A stretch of 44,337 nucleotides of DNA. Source: Candidatus Didemnitutus sp. (GTDB lineage: Bacteria > Verrucomicrobiota > Verrucomicrobiia > Opitutales > Opitutaceae). The DNA lies in assembly GCA_030681265.1 (NCBI GenBank), contig JAUXXD010000220.1, forward strand, positions 1 through 44,337, read 5' to 3'. This document shows, one piece after another, positions 7,756 to 16,688 of this stretch (the stretch's first letter is position 1; each line of letters starts with the position of its first letter). Made by a program: the position numbers and the translations under genes. The notes beneath the pieces were generated by a model. The model saw only the letters and a list, made by a program, of their open reading frames with translations, did not search any database and was not told the DNA's origin.

Positions 7756-8628
7756 TTAATCGAGGCTGGCGATGAGGGCTTGGTTCAAGCGCAGGTATTC
7801 GTCGCGCAGAGCGCCTTCGCGTTTCTGGGCGAGTTCCATCGAGGCATGTGCCGCGGCGCGGGCGCCGTCCTTGTCGCCCATTTTGGCGAGCAGGAGTCCC
7901 TTGCGGTAAATCATCCAGAAAGCGTTCGGTTGTTCGGCGAGACCGGCGTTCATCCACGCGAGCGCCCGCGCGTGGTCGATGTCGTTTTCGAAATAAAACA
8001 TCGCGGCGGCGAAGTAAGGTTTCTTCGGCTCGTCGGACGCCATCGTGGCGGCGATTTGCGGGACGAGGATGCCCTTGGTGTCGATGGTGAGCTTAACGGG
8101 GACGAGCGTGTTTTCCCACGCGAGGTTGAGCGTGGCGGAGTCGTCGCGCAGGTCGCCGAAGGAAATGGTGAACGTCTCGACGGGCGTGCTCAACGCGACC
8201 GGCGTGGCCGTGGCGCGGGCGATGTCGTTCTCGGCTTGGTAAGCGTAGTTGCCCCACTGCGAGAGATTCTTGTGCACGATGACCGTCCACGAATCGGCGC
8301 CGGGAATGGTGAAGAGTTCGTAGGTGCCGGCGGGAATAGCGGCACCGTTGAGCGCGACATCGGTGCTGAACGTAATCTTCGTCGCGCTGTTCGCGCCGGT
8401 GCGCCAGATTTGGTCGTAAGGGACGAGGCTGCCGAAGACTTGGCGGTCCTTCGCGCTGGGGCGGGCGTAGGTAATTTCGATGTCGGTGATGCCGACGCGT
8501 TGTTTGATGGTCGCGGCGGGACTGGGCGCGGGGAAGGCGAGCGGCGCGGCAGTTTGAGCGCTAACGAGTGAGGTGAGGGCAACGGCGCCGAGGAGCGCGA
8601 GCGTGGAACGAAGCAAGTGTCGAATCAT
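7756..8628 (-). CDS. Exported DUF2911 protein with C-terminal helical repeats
   Basis: A 290-residue protein with a clear signal peptide (STLALLGAVALTSLVSAQ). The DUF2911 domain covers roughly residues 30-195, recognised by ITYARPSAKDRQVFGSL, DQIWRTGANSATKI and AGTYELFTIP. The last 90 residues are helical with a TPR-like look (ARALAWMNAGLAEQPNAFWMIYRKGLL, cited in part). DUF2911 proteins are common in Bacteroidota and relatives; their function is not established. The start at 8628 is the first ATG giving an intact signal peptide. It is transcribed divergently from the acyl-CoA dehydrogenase and ends at a strong terminator, so it is probably monocistronic. Confidence 0.88.
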   Translation of the reverse strand: MIRHLLRSTLALLGAVALTSLVSAQTAAPLAFPAPSPAATIKQRVGITDIEITYARPSAKDRQVFGSLVPYDQIWRTGANSATKITFSTDVALNGAAIPAGTYELFTIPGADSWTVIVHKNLSQWGNYAYQAENDIARATATPVALSTPVETFTISFGDLRDDSATLNLAWENTLVPVKLTIDTKGILVPQIAATMASDEPKKPYFAAAMFYFENDIDHARALAWMNAGLAEQPNAFWMIYRKGLLLAKMGDKDGARAAAHASMELAQKREGALRDEYLRLNQALIASLD

Positions 8629-8774
8629 GGTGTTCAGGGGGTTAAGGTAAGCGTTCAGCCTAGCCAGTTGCAGACAAAGAACAAGCCACGCATTCGCCCG
8701 CGGCGGGCGTGGATTAATTCTGCTCACATAAGACGCGCGTCGAAGTGTTATCTCGGCGCGGTGGGTCGCGTCGG

Positions 8775-8804
8775 TTGACGCTGCGGTGCTGGGGCGTGTA
8801 ACTG
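8775..8804 (+). promoter_or_regulatory. Candidate promoter of the acyl-CoA dehydrogenase
   Basis: TTGACG at 8775-8780 is followed after 18 bases by TAACTG at 8799-8804, itself preceded by TG. This leaves a leader of about 35 bases before the ATG at 8846. The rest of the 217-base divergent region (8629-8845) shows no other clear element. The assignment is by consensus only. Confidence 0.4.
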
Positions 8805-8845
8805 TAGGAAAATAACTCCCAACTCGGCCCCGTGCCGTGTCGTTC

Positions 8846-10747
8846 ATGTCTTCCCAAGTTCAAGCTCCTCCACCGAAAACCGACGAGAATCGCTCTGTCA
8901 TCGATATGTCGAAAATGAGCGAGGGCCAACGCGCCGCGCTCCAAGTCACCGAAGCCGCGCGCGAGTCGCACGATGATATCAGTTTCGTGGCGCACTTGTT
9001 CATGGGGCGCTGGCGGCCGGAAAAACTTTATCCGGTCAACGAAGTCGACGCGGCGGAAAAGATGCGCGCGGACGCGTTCATCGCGGAGTTGTCGGCATTT
9101 TTGCGTGCCAAGGTTGATGCGGAGATGATCGACCGCACGGGCGAGATTCCGGACGAAGTGATGGCAGGACTCGCGCGCCTCGGCTGCTACGGCATCAAGG
9201 TGCCGCAGCAATACGGTGGGCTCGGCTTCTCACAGACGACGTATTGCCGCGTCTGCCAACTCCTCGCCAGCCACTGCACGAACACGTTTGCGCACCTTTC
9301 GATTCACCAATCGGTCGGTGTGCCGCAACCGCTGATGCTCTTCGGCACCGACGAGCAAAAACAAAAATTCCTGCCCCGTGTGGCGGGCGGCGAGATTTCG
9401 GCGTTCGCGTTGACGGAGGCGGGCGTCGGCTCCGATCCGGCGCGCATGACGACCAAGGCCACGCCGACCGACGACGGAGAAACCTTCCTGTTGAACGGCG
9501 AAAAACTCTGGTGCTCCAACGGCACGCGCGCAGGGCTGTTGATCGTCGCGGCGCAGACGACGCCGAAACTCGTCAACGGCAAGCCGCGCACGCAGATCAC
9601 GACGTTTGTCGTCGAGGCCAAGGCGCCCGGCGTGGAAGTCGTGTGTCGCAGTCAATTCATGGGGCATCGAGCGATTTACAACGGCGTGATGCGTTTCACC
9701 AACGTGCGCGTGCCGCGGGCGAACATCGTCGGCGGCGAAGGGCGCGGTTTGAAAGTTGCGCTCACGACGCTGAACGCCGGCCGGCTTTCCATTCCGGCGG
9801 CGAGCATCGGCGTGGCGAAGCGGTCGTTGCAGATTGCGCGCGAGTGGGGTGGGACGCGCATCCAGTGGGGCGTGCCAATCGGCCAACACGCGGCGGTGGC
9901 GGAGAAGATTCGCCGCATCGCGGCGCATGCGTTTGCGATGGAGGCGATGTTGCTCGTTACGTCGCGCATCGTCGATCGCGACAAGAAGGCGGACATCCGG
10001 CTCGAAGCGGCGATGTGCAAGATGTGGGGCACGGAAAAGGCGTGGATGTGCCTCGACGATGTGATGCAAATTCGCGGTGGTCGCGGTTACGAGACCGAGC
10101 AATCGCTCATCGAACGCGGTGAAAAACCGTATCCGGTGGAACGTCTCATGCGCGATAATCGCGTGACGACGATCTTTGAGGGTTCGTCGGAAATCATGCG
10201 TTTGTTCATCATGCGCGAGGCGCTCGATCCGCACCTGACCGTCGCGGGCATCGCGCTGAATTCCGAGCGGCCGTGGGGTGAGAGGATCGCGTCGGCGCTG
10301 AAGTCGGCTGGCTTTTATCTTTGGTGGTATCCGAAGCAGTGGTTGCCGTTTGGCGGCGCGGTGCCGGCCGACATGCACCCGCATCTCGCGGCTTACTTCG
10401 GCGAAATCGCTGGTTGGTCGCGCAAGCTGGCGCGGACGCTGTTTCACCAGATGATCAAATTTGGCGTGAATCTGGAAAAGCGGCAGGTCTTGCTCGGGCG
10501 CATCGCCGATATTGGCAGCGATCTGTTCGCGATTGCGGCGACGTGCGTTTACGCGCAGAAATTGCTCAAAGAAGGCGAGCCGGAGGTGAAGGTCTTCGCG
10601 CTCGTCGATGATTTCCGCGCCCAGGCGCTGTTGCGCATCCGGCAGAATTTCGCCGGCGTGTCGCGCAACGCCGACCAAAGCGGCTACGAGCTCGCGCAGG
10701 GCGTGATCAAGGGCGACCACCAGTGGGTGGAGCGCGGGATTCTCTGA
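8846..10747 (+). CDS. Acyl-CoA dehydrogenase, long C-terminal extension type
   Basis: A 633-residue flavoprotein for the first oxidation of beta-oxidation (acyl-CoA to trans-2-enoyl-CoA). The acyl-CoA dehydrogenase core is plain: PQQYGGLGFS, ALTEAGVGSDPARM, MQIRGGRGYETE and IFEGSSEIMRLF, whose glutamate near residue 443 is the likely catalytic base. About 180 residues follow the core, as in the roughly 600-residue FadE type of Bacillus and VLCAD-like enzymes, which suggests long-chain substrates. The ATG at 8846 was chosen over a GTG at 8837. It is followed by a strong terminator and converges on an ScfR-type regulator gene. Confidence 0.93.
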   Translation: MSSQVQAPPPKTDENRSVIDMSKMSEGQRAALQVTEAARESHDDISFVAHLFMGRWRPEKLYPVNEVDAAEKMRADAFIAELSAFLRAKVDAEMIDRTGEIPDEVMAGLARLGCYGIKVPQQYGGLGFSQTTYCRVCQLLASHCTNTFAHLSIHQSVGVPQPLMLFGTDEQKQKFLPRVAGGEISAFALTEAGVGSDPARMTTKATPTDDGETFLLNGEKLWCSNGTRAGLLIVAAQTTPKLVNGKPRTQITTFVVEAKAPGVEVVCRSQFMGHRAIYNGVMRFTNVRVPRANIVGGEGRGLKVALTTLNAGRLSIPAASIGVAKRSLQIAREWGGTRIQWGVPIGQHAAVAEKIRRIAAHAFAMEAMLLVTSRIVDRDKKADIRLEAAMCKMWGTEKAWMCLDDVMQIRGGRGYETEQSLIERGEKPYPVERLMRDNRVTTIFEGSSEIMRLFIMREALDPHLTVAGIALNSERPWGERIASALKSAGFYLWWYPKQWLPFGGAVPADMHPHLAAYFGEIAGWSRKLARTLFHQMIKFGVNLEKRQVLLGRIADIGSDLFAIAATCVYAQKLLKEGEPEVKVFALVDDFRAQALLRIRQNFAGVSRNADQSGYELAQGVIKGDHQWVERGIL

Positions 10748-10778
10748 GCGTCGCGCGAGAACGCGTTGGCCAACTTCA

Positions 10779-10803
10779 GCCCGCCGTGATGGCGGGCTTT
10801 TTT
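10779..10803 (+). terminator. Intrinsic terminator after acyl-CoA dehydrogenase
   Basis: GCCCGCC (10779-10785) and GGCGGGC (10791-10797) form a 7-bp stem with the loop GTGAT, followed by six T residues. It is 31 bases past the stop codon and 20 bases before the convergent regulator's stop. Confidence 0.9.
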
Positions 10804-10822
10804 GTGCGCAGAGCAGACACGC

Positions 10823-12364
10823 TCAACTCGTGAGTGCGGCGACGGCGGCGAGTTGTTGCGCTCGCCGCACTTCCTGGTTGCGCAGGTGGGAGGGGACGAT
10901 GCGGTCGGTGCAATCGGTGAGGGCGCAACGTTCGCAAGTGTCACCGACAATTTGCACGGGCAGGGCGGGGTCGTTCCAGAAGTTGACGGTTTTCTTGAGG
11001 GCGTCGTTGACGAGGAAGCCGAGGGTGACGCACGAGTTCATCCCCGGTTCGAGCGAATGTGGGTGCGCGAGCGAGATGCTGAAGTAGTCGTCGTTGGTGG
11101 AGTAGAAACGCGAGCGCTGACCGCCGGGGACGGTGGCGGTCGTTTTCGATTTGGACTGGAGCAACTCGAGTTCATGCAGCGAGCGAAGGGACACCCAGCG
11201 GCGGCAATAGTGTTCGTTGACGCCGATGCTGTGCGAGGCGTGCATGCGTTGGTAGTGCAGCTCCTTGCCGATGCGCACGTCGGGTGTGCCGCGGCGGTGG
11301 TCGAAGCGGACGAAATACATCTGCTCGAGGCCGAAGAAGTGCGGCACGATTTGCGAGAGGCGGTGGAAAAACATCTCCGGCGTGGCTTGGTAGCGGCGTT
11401 TGATGGCGACGAGGGCCGCACCGTCCCAAGTGGCGCGGGCGAAGAATTGCCGGAGATCGTTGACGAGGAGCTGGCGATCGAGGAGCAGCGCGCCGGCGAA
11501 GTAGGAGGCGCGAAAATTGTTCAGTAACTGGTCAAACGATTCGACCTTGGTGAGAGGAGAGGTGGTGACGGTCTCGCGCAGGCCGAGTTCGCGGTAGCCG
11601 ATCTCGCGGGCGAGGAGGAAGGCTTTTTGCCAGCCGCCGAGTTGCGGGTTGAGCAGGAGTCGCGGGTGCGCGGTGTCGCCGGCGAGCGTGATGGCGCGCA
11701 AGCCGGTTAATGCCGCAGAGGAGGCGAGCGTGGTTTCGTCGAAGGTGTAGCCGTGGGTCTGTGAGAGGTGTGCCTGGAGGCGGGCGAGGTCGGGCGAGGG
11801 ACGGCGGGCCCACTCGTGACGCTGGCGGAAATTTTCCGCGGCTAACTCGATGTCTTCGAAGTAATTTTTGTTCTGCTCCACGTAGGAGCGCATGGCGGCG
11901 AGGAGGAGATGCTCGACGGTGACGTCGAAGCGGTGGGCGATTTTGACGAAGGTGTCGAAAAGCGCGCTGATCTTGTCCGGCGAGGCCGCCATCATTTCGA
12001 GGAGGCCGAGGGGGGTAAGGCCGAAGACTTCGAGGGGAATCTCTTCGAGGATGCCGGATTTGAGGACGCCGGAGAGCGGGTGGAGTTTTTCGCCGAGTTG
12101 GAGCGAGACGAGTTCGTCGTAGGTTGTGCCGAGGGCTTTGGCGAGGGAGAGGATTTTCTCGGGTTTCGGATATTTTTTGCCCTTTTCGATTTCGTTGAGA
12201 TAGGAAATGGCGATGCCTGCACGGCCAGCGACTTCCTTGAGCGATTGGCCCTTTTGTTTGCGTAGTTGGTTGAGCTTCAATCCGAGGATGAAGCGCAGGT
12301 TTTGCTCCGTCGGCGGAGGTCGGTTGCCGGAAGAGTCGGGTGGAGTATCGGGAGAATGTGGCAT
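10823..12364 (-). CDS. ScfR/RamB-type regulator (XRE HTH, M78-like, DUF2083)
   Basis: A 513-residue transcription regulator. An XRE helix-turn-helix lies at about residues 25-85 (LKEVAGRAGIAISYLNEIEK). The middle matches the M78/ImmA-like region, but the metalloprotease HExxH is absent; AFLLAREIGYREL stands in that area. The C terminus carries the DUF2083 cysteine cluster CERCALTDC. This architecture is that of the short-chain fatty acyl-CoA regulators (RamB, PrpR, ScfR), which control acetate, propionate and fatty-acid catabolism and sense acyl-CoA. The location fits: it is preceded by a thioesterase and an SDR on the same strand (17-base gap) and surrounded by beta-oxidation genes. Whether it activates or represses cannot be read here. 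Confidence 0.88.
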   Translation of the reverse strand: MPHSPDTPPDSSGNRPPPTEQNLRFILGLKLNQLRKQKGQSLKEVAGRAGIAISYLNEIEKGKKYPKPEKILSLAKALGTTYDELVSLQLGEKLHPLSGVLKSGILEEIPLEVFGLTPLGLLEMMAASPDKISALFDTFVKIAHRFDVTVEHLLLAAMRSYVEQNKNYFEDIELAAENFRQRHEWARRPSPDLARLQAHLSQTHGYTFDETTLASSAALTGLRAITLAGDTAHPRLLLNPQLGGWQKAFLLAREIGYRELGLRETVTTSPLTKVESFDQLLNNFRASYFAGALLLDRQLLVNDLRQFFARATWDGAALVAIKRRYQATPEMFFHRLSQIVPHFFGLEQMYFVRFDHRRGTPDVRIGKELHYQRMHASHSIGVNEHYCRRWVSLRSLHELELLQSKSKTTATVPGGQRSRFYSTNDDYFSISLAHPHSLEPGMNSCVTLGFLVNDALKKTVNFWNDPALPVQIVGDTCERCALTDCTDRIVPSHLRNQEVRRAQQLAAVAALTS

Positions 12365-12381
12365 GAGCAGCGAGGCGGGCC

Positions 12382-13215
12382 TCAGGTGTCGATGAAGAGG
12401 TCGGGAAAAAGTTTATCGGCGAAGGCGGGATCGTTGGCGTAGCGCAGGAAGTCGGTCGTGCCGCGCGTGCGCAGGAAGTCCTCGTCGAGCAGGCATTGGC
12501 CGTTGAGGGAGTTATCGGTGGTGGTGAGAATGGCGAGCGCGGCGTCTGCCATAATGTCGACCGTGCGACTGAGCGGCAGGAGTTTGGCGCCGACGGCGAA
12601 CTCGATGGCGGCGGTGGCGATGGTGGTGCGCGGCCAGAGCGTGGTGACAGAGATGTTGTCCTTGGCAAATTCGCCCGCCATGCCGAGCGCGAGAAGCGTC
12701 ATGCCGTATTTGGAGAGCGTGTAGGGCGCATAGGGAGCGAGCCAACGCGGCTTCAGATTGATCGGCGGAGAGAGGCTGATGATGTGTCCGCCGCCAGCTT
12801 TGCGCAGGAGGGGCAGGGCGCACTTGGCGCAGAGGAAAAGCGCACGGGAGTTGACTCCCTGCATCAGATCAAAGCGGTTGATCGGCGTGTCGGCGACGGA
12901 GGTGAGGGAAATCGCACCGGCGTTGTTCACGAGCGCGTCGAGGCGGCCGAATGTGGTGTCGATGGCGGCGAAGGCGGCTTGAACTTGGTTTTCTTCGCGC
13001 ACGTCGAGTTGCAAGGGCAGGGCTTCGACGCCGAGCGCGCGCACCTCGTCGGCGACGGTGTGGATCGTGCCGGGGAGTTTCGGGTGCGGCTCGGCCGTTT
13101 TGGCGGCAATGACGATGTGGGCTCCGGCGCGGGCGGCGGCGAGAGCGATGGCGCGACCGATGCCGCGGGAGGCACCGGTGATGAGAATGACTTTATTGGC
13201 CAGGAGCGTGTTCAT
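12382..13215 (-). CDS. Short-chain dehydrogenase (HSDL2-like SDR)
   Basis: A 277-residue NAD(P)-dependent oxidoreductase. It has TGASRGIGRAI (cofactor binding), NNAGAI, and the catalytic YTLSK; IISLSPP supplies the serine region. NLKPRWLAPYAPYTLSKYGM and TTLWPRTTIATAAIE are typical of the HSDL2-like group, often linked to fatty-acid or terpenoid acid metabolism; the substrate is not evident. The ATG at 13215 overlaps the stop of the upstream DUF4442 gene by four bases. The regulator gene follows after 17 bases, so the three form an operon. Confidence 0.88.
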   Translation of the reverse strand: MNTLLANKVILITGASRGIGRAIALAAARAGAHIVIAAKTAEPHPKLPGTIHTVADEVRALGVEALPLQLDVREENQVQAAFAAIDTTFGRLDALVNNAGAISLTSVADTPINRFDLMQGVNSRALFLCAKCALPLLRKAGGGHIISLSPPINLKPRWLAPYAPYTLSKYGMTLLALGMAGEFAKDNISVTTLWPRTTIATAAIEFAVGAKLLPLSRTVDIMADAALAILTTTDNSLNGQCLLDEDFLRTRGTTDFLRYANDPAFADKLFPDLFIDT

Positions 13216-13706
13216 GGTGCGAAAACGATGTCGTTCATAGGTTGTTCGTGAGCCCCGCGGCGCTTGATGTGCACCGTGAGAGTGAAGCGCACGGCAACTG
13301 CACCGTCCGCATCGGCAAGAGCGAGTTGAAAATCTCGGTCGATTTTCGAATGCGTGACGAGCGCAGCGCGAATCTCGTCGAGCTCGGCCTGGCTGACGCG
13401 CGCGTGGGCGAAGAGGTCGCTGCGGCCCGGGCGCTTGAAATCGATGCGTGCCGTCTTCATCCAAACGTGAAAATCGCGTCCGAGGTGCGAAGCGATCATG
13501 ACGGCGTGCAGCGGATCGACTGCGGCATACATGGAGCCGCCGTAGATCGTGCCGTGGAGATTGCGCGTGGCGCGGTTGATCGGCAACTTTACCACGATCT
13601 CGCGCAGGTCCTCCGCGATGCGGATGACGCGCGCACCGGAGTGGCGGTAAGCGGGGTAGTAATTAAAGCGCCAACGCAGCCATTTGATTTTCCAAGACTC
13701 GGACAT
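13212..13706 (-). CDS. DUF4442 hotdog-fold thioesterase-like protein
   Basis: A 164-residue hotdog protein of the DUF4442 group, related to PaaI-type acyl-CoA thioesterases. Visible features are RWRFNYYPAYRHSGARV at the N terminus, LHGTIYGGSMYAAVDPLHAV in the helix region and HVWMKTARIDFKRPGR. It would hydrolyse acyl-CoA or another acyl thioester in the cytoplasm. The ATG at 13706 was chosen because the family begins with this amphipathic segment; the ORF extends upstream into the divergent promoter region. It is the first gene of the minus-strand operon, facing the ligase-thiolase-FadB operon. Confidence 0.82.
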   Translation of the reverse strand: MSESWKIKWLRWRFNYYPAYRHSGARVIRIAEDLREIVVKLPINRATRNLHGTIYGGSMYAAVDPLHAVMIASHLGRDFHVWMKTARIDFKRPGRSDLFAHARVSQAELDEIRAALVTHSKIDRDFQLALADADGAVAVRFTLTVHIKRRGAHEQPMNDIVFAP

Positions 13707-13774
13707 GAAAAGAGGGTTTCGCGGGGTAAAACACGAACGCTCATAGCGAATCCTACGCATCAACTTCGTCAACG

Positions 13775-13794
13775 GCGAAATTTCGCTTGCGAAA
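13775..13794. promoter_or_regulatory. Overlapping palindromes, candidate operator
   Basis: GCGAAATTTCGC (13775-13786) is a perfect 12-base palindrome. Its right arm also pairs with GCGAAA at 13789-13794 to form TTTCGC-TT-GCGAAA. Three GCGAAA-type arms thus stand in alternating orientation between the two divergent operons. No U-run follows, so a protein-binding site is more likely than a terminator. Confidence 0.5.
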
Positions 13795-13817
13795 CTTAAT
13801 CTAGTCTTCATGTTGGC

Positions 13818-13825
13818 TTTGCAAA
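13818..13825. promoter_or_regulatory. TTTGCAAA palindrome, RamB-like site
   Basis: TTTGCAAA lies in the context GGCTTTGCAAACT. As I recall it, the Corynebacterium RamB motif ends CTTTGCAAA, and the adjacent operon encodes a RamB/ScfR-type regulator. The site is about 35 bases upstream of the ligase start. The match is short and may be chance. Confidence 0.4.
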
Positions 13826-13859
13826 CTACCCTGGCGTGCTATCCGCCGCCTGTTCTGCT

Positions 13860-15389
13860 ATGTTTTCCTCCAAACTGACTACCCACTGGCATTCGCTCGA
13901 TCGTGCGGAAGTGCGCAAGCTGCAGGGCCAAAAACTGCACCGCTACCTCCGTGACTGTGTCCTTCCCTTCTCCAAACACTATCAGGCGATTTTTCGTGAA
14001 GCCGGGATTACGGCCGACGACATTCGCGGGGTTGATGATTTGGCGAAAATCCCCTTCACCTCGAAAGAGGATTTGCTGCCGACACCGGAGAATCCGCGGA
14101 AGTCGCTCGAATTCGTCCTCATTCCCGATCCGAAGGTGCTGGCGCGTCGCCCCAGCGTGATCTGGCGCGCGCTCACGCGCGGCAAGGCCCGCGTGCAGGA
14201 CGAACTCGACCGCGAGTGGCGCCCGACGTTCATGACCGCCACGACGGGACGCTCGACGGAGTCGGTGGCGTTTCTTTACACGCAACACGACATCAAGCAC
14301 CTCGGTATCGGGGCCGGTCGCATCGCCGACATGGGTGGACGCACGCGCGAAGACCGCATGCTCAACATGTTCCCCTTCGCGCCGCATCTGGCGTTCTGGT
14401 ATATGTATTACTCCGGCATCGACCGGAATATTTTCTGCCTCTCCACCGGTGGCGGTAAAGTGATGGGCACGGAAGGCAACTTGCGCGCGATTCAGAAAAT
14501 CCGCCCGCAAGTCATCACCGGGATGCCGACGTTTATTTATCACGTCTTGAGCGAAGCGGTGAACGAAAACCTGCGCCTCGAAGGCATTAAATGTGTCCTG
14601 CTCGGCGGCGAAAAAGTTGCCGAGGGCACGCGGCACAAACTGGCCGATCTTTGCGCCCAACTCGGTTCGCCCGGGGTCGACGTCGTTTCGACTTACGGCT
14701 TCACCGAGTCGAAGCTCGCGTGGTCGGAGTGTCCGTTTCCGTCCAACGACATTTCGCCTGGATACCATCTATTCCCCGACCTCGGTATCTTCGAAGTTAT
14801 CGATCCCGAAACCGGCCAGGTGCAACCGGACGGCGTGGGCGGCGAAATTGTTTACACGCCGCTCGAACAACGCGGCACGGTCGTGTTGCGTTACCGCACC
14901 GGCGACCAAATCGAAAACGGTCTCACCTATGAACCGTGCTCGTGCTGTGGCAAACGCATGCCGCGACTGATGGGACGCATTTCACGTGTATCCGATTTCC
15001 GTTCGATGCGCTTCCAGAAGATCAAGGGCACGATCATGGACTTCAACGAACTCGAGCACGCGCTCGACGACGTGAAGGGCATCGGTTCGTGGCAGATCGA
15101 ATTGCGCAAAGCCAACAACGACCCGCACGAACTCGACGAAATTCATCTACACGTCACACAAGTAGGCGACGTGAGCGAAAAAAACCTCGAGATGGCGTTG
15201 ATCAACATGCTCCACTCGCAATTTGAAGTGCGGCCCAACACGATCTCGTTCGAGTCTCCGGAAAAAATGCGCGAGTTGCAGAAAGTCGGCGTTGCGCTCA
15301 AGGAACAGAAAGTCGTCGATAACCGCCCCAGCGCCGCCCAGTCGAAGCCGGCGGCGGACAACACCAAATTGCAGGAGTCCAAAGCATGA
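13860..15389 (+). CDS. PaaK-type AMP-dependent acyl-CoA ligase
   Basis: A 509-residue adenylate-forming enzyme of the phenylacetate-CoA ligase group, which converts a free acid to its acyl-CoA. Supporting motifs are the phosphate loop region TATTGRSTE (usually SSGTTGKPT, so altered), GMPTFIYHV, LLGGEKVAEGTR, STYGFTESKLAW, RYRTGDQ and a CSCCGKRMPRLMGRISRVSD segment like the cysteine-containing C-terminal hinge of PaaK. Located directly before thiolase and FadB genes, it probably supplies acyl-CoA to them in place of a FadD; an aromatic acid is also possible. The ATG at 13860 (MFSSKL) gives the natural N terminus. Its TGA overlaps the thiolase ATG. The C-terminal 25 residues are low-complexity. 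Confidence 0.85.
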   Translation: MFSSKLTTHWHSLDRAEVRKLQGQKLHRYLRDCVLPFSKHYQAIFREAGITADDIRGVDDLAKIPFTSKEDLLPTPENPRKSLEFVLIPDPKVLARRPSVIWRALTRGKARVQDELDREWRPTFMTATTGRSTESVAFLYTQHDIKHLGIGAGRIADMGGRTREDRMLNMFPFAPHLAFWYMYYSGIDRNIFCLSTGGGKVMGTEGNLRAIQKIRPQVITGMPTFIYHVLSEAVNENLRLEGIKCVLLGGEKVAEGTRHKLADLCAQLGSPGVDVVSTYGFTESKLAWSECPFPSNDISPGYHLFPDLGIFEVIDPETGQVQPDGVGGEIVYTPLEQRGTVVLRYRTGDQIENGLTYEPCSCCGKRMPRLMGRISRVSDFRSMRFQKIKGTIMDFNELEHALDDVKGIGSWQIELRKANNDPHELDEIHLHVTQVGDVSEKNLEMALINMLHSQFEVRPNTISFESPEKMRELQKVGVALKEQKVVDNRPSAAQSKPAADNTKLQESKA

Positions 15390-16675
15390 AGGCCCCCCTC
15401 TACCTCGTTGATGGTGTGCGCACGCCTTTTGCCAAAATGGGCACGACGCTGGCCGGTTGTCAGGCCGACGAACTCGGCCGCACCGCCGTCGCCGCGCTCC
15501 TCGCCCGCACCGGCATCGATCCCGCGCTGATCGACGAAGTGGTGTTCGGCTGCGTGGGCAACCCCGTCGAAGCCGCCAACGTCGGTCGCGTCATCGCCCT
15601 GCGCGCCGGCGTGCCCGAATCCGTGCCTGCCATCACCGTCTCGCGCAACTGCGCGTCCGGGTTCGAAGCAATCACGCAGGCCGCCGACAAAGCCGCCGCG
15701 GGCCGCGGCGATATTTTCCTCGTCGGCGGCGCCGAGAGCATGAGCAATTACCCGTTGCTCTACAACGAACGCGCGGTGAAAAAATTCGGCGCCCTCTCCC
15801 GCGCCAAGTCGTTCGGACAAAAATTGGCGGCCTTTGCGGCGTTCCGGCCGACCGATTTCTTCCAACCGAAGATCGCGCTCATGCTCGGCCTCACGGACCC
15901 GGTGTGTGGTTTGGGCATGGGCCAAACCGCGGAGTTGCTGGCCCGCGATTGGAAACTGACGCGCGCACAGCAGGACGAATTTGCCATGAACTCGCACCGC
16001 AAAGCCGAAGCGGCGCGCGCGAAGATGCAGGACGAAATTACTCCGGTCTATCCGCGCAACGGTCGCGATGCCGCCGCGGTAGATGCCGACAACGGCGTGC
16101 GCGATGGCCAGACGACGGAAGCGCTCGGCAAACTGCGCGCCGTGTTCGACAAACGCGGCGGCACGGTCACGGCCGGCAACGCCTCGCAAATCACCGACGG
16201 CGCATGCGCACTGCTCGTGATGACGGAGGCCGGCTTGAAACGCACCGGACTGAAACCGCTCGGACGACTCACGGGTTTTGCTTACGCCGGTTGCGAACCC
16301 GCGCGGATGGGTCTCGGGCCGGTTTACGCGATCGCGAAGGCGGAAAAACAAACCGGCCTCGGCATCAAGGACGCAGACCTCATCGAAATCAACGAAGCCT
16401 TCGCCGCGCAAGTGATGGCGTGTTGCGGGGCGGCGGCCTCCGCGGAATTCGCGCGCAAACATCTCGGACGCGATACCGCGCTCGGCGAAATCTCCGCGGC
16501 CAAACTCAACGTCAACGGCGGCGCCATCGCGCTCGGTCATCCCGTCGGTGCCTCGGGCGCGCGCCTCGCGCTCACGGCGCTCAAAGAGCTCCACCGCACC
16601 GGCGGCAAGCGCGCGCTCGTTTCGCTCTGTGTTGGCGGCGGCCAGGGCGGCGCCCTGTGGCTTGAAACTGTCTGA
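15386..16675 (+). CDS. Acetyl-CoA acyltransferase (3-ketoacyl-CoA thiolase)
   Basis: A 429-residue thiolase that cleaves 3-ketoacyl-CoA with CoA to release acetyl-CoA. The acyl-accepting cysteine is in SRNCASGFEAI (about residue 89), the general base histidine in GGAIALGHPVGASGAR (about 385) and the second cysteine in SLCVGGGQGG (about 415); NEAFAAQ is also intact. Length and sequence suit FadA/FadI-type degradative thiolases. It is translationally coupled to the ligase by an ATGA overlap and followed after 13 bases by the FadB-type gene. Thiolase and FadB normally form the complex that finishes each beta-oxidation round. Confidence 0.93.
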   Translation: MKAPLYLVDGVRTPFAKMGTTLAGCQADELGRTAVAALLARTGIDPALIDEVVFGCVGNPVEAANVGRVIALRAGVPESVPAITVSRNCASGFEAITQAADKAAAGRGDIFLVGGAESMSNYPLLYNERAVKKFGALSRAKSFGQKLAAFAAFRPTDFFQPKIALMLGLTDPVCGLGMGQTAELLARDWKLTRAQQDEFAMNSHRKAEAARAKMQDEITPVYPRNGRDAAAVDADNGVRDGQTTEALGKLRAVFDKRGGTVTAGNASQITDGACALLVMTEAGLKRTGLKPLGRLTGFAYAGCEPARMGLGPVYAIAKAEKQTGLGIKDADLIEINEAFAAQVMACCGAAASAEFARKHLGRDTALGEISAAKLNVNGGAIALGHPVGASGARLALTALKELHRTGGKRALVSLCVGGGQGGALWLETV

Positions 16676-16688
16676 TCCTGCTATTGCC

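Noticed and set aside
9230-10720. 496-codon minus-strand ORF
   Set aside because: Antisense to the acyl-CoA dehydrogenase, whose motifs are intact; Arg/His-rich composition of a shadow frame.
10823-12364. Active ImmA/IrrE-type protease in the XRE regulator
   Set aside because: The HExxH zinc motif is absent and the C-terminal cysteine cluster indicates an ScfR/RamB-type regulator.
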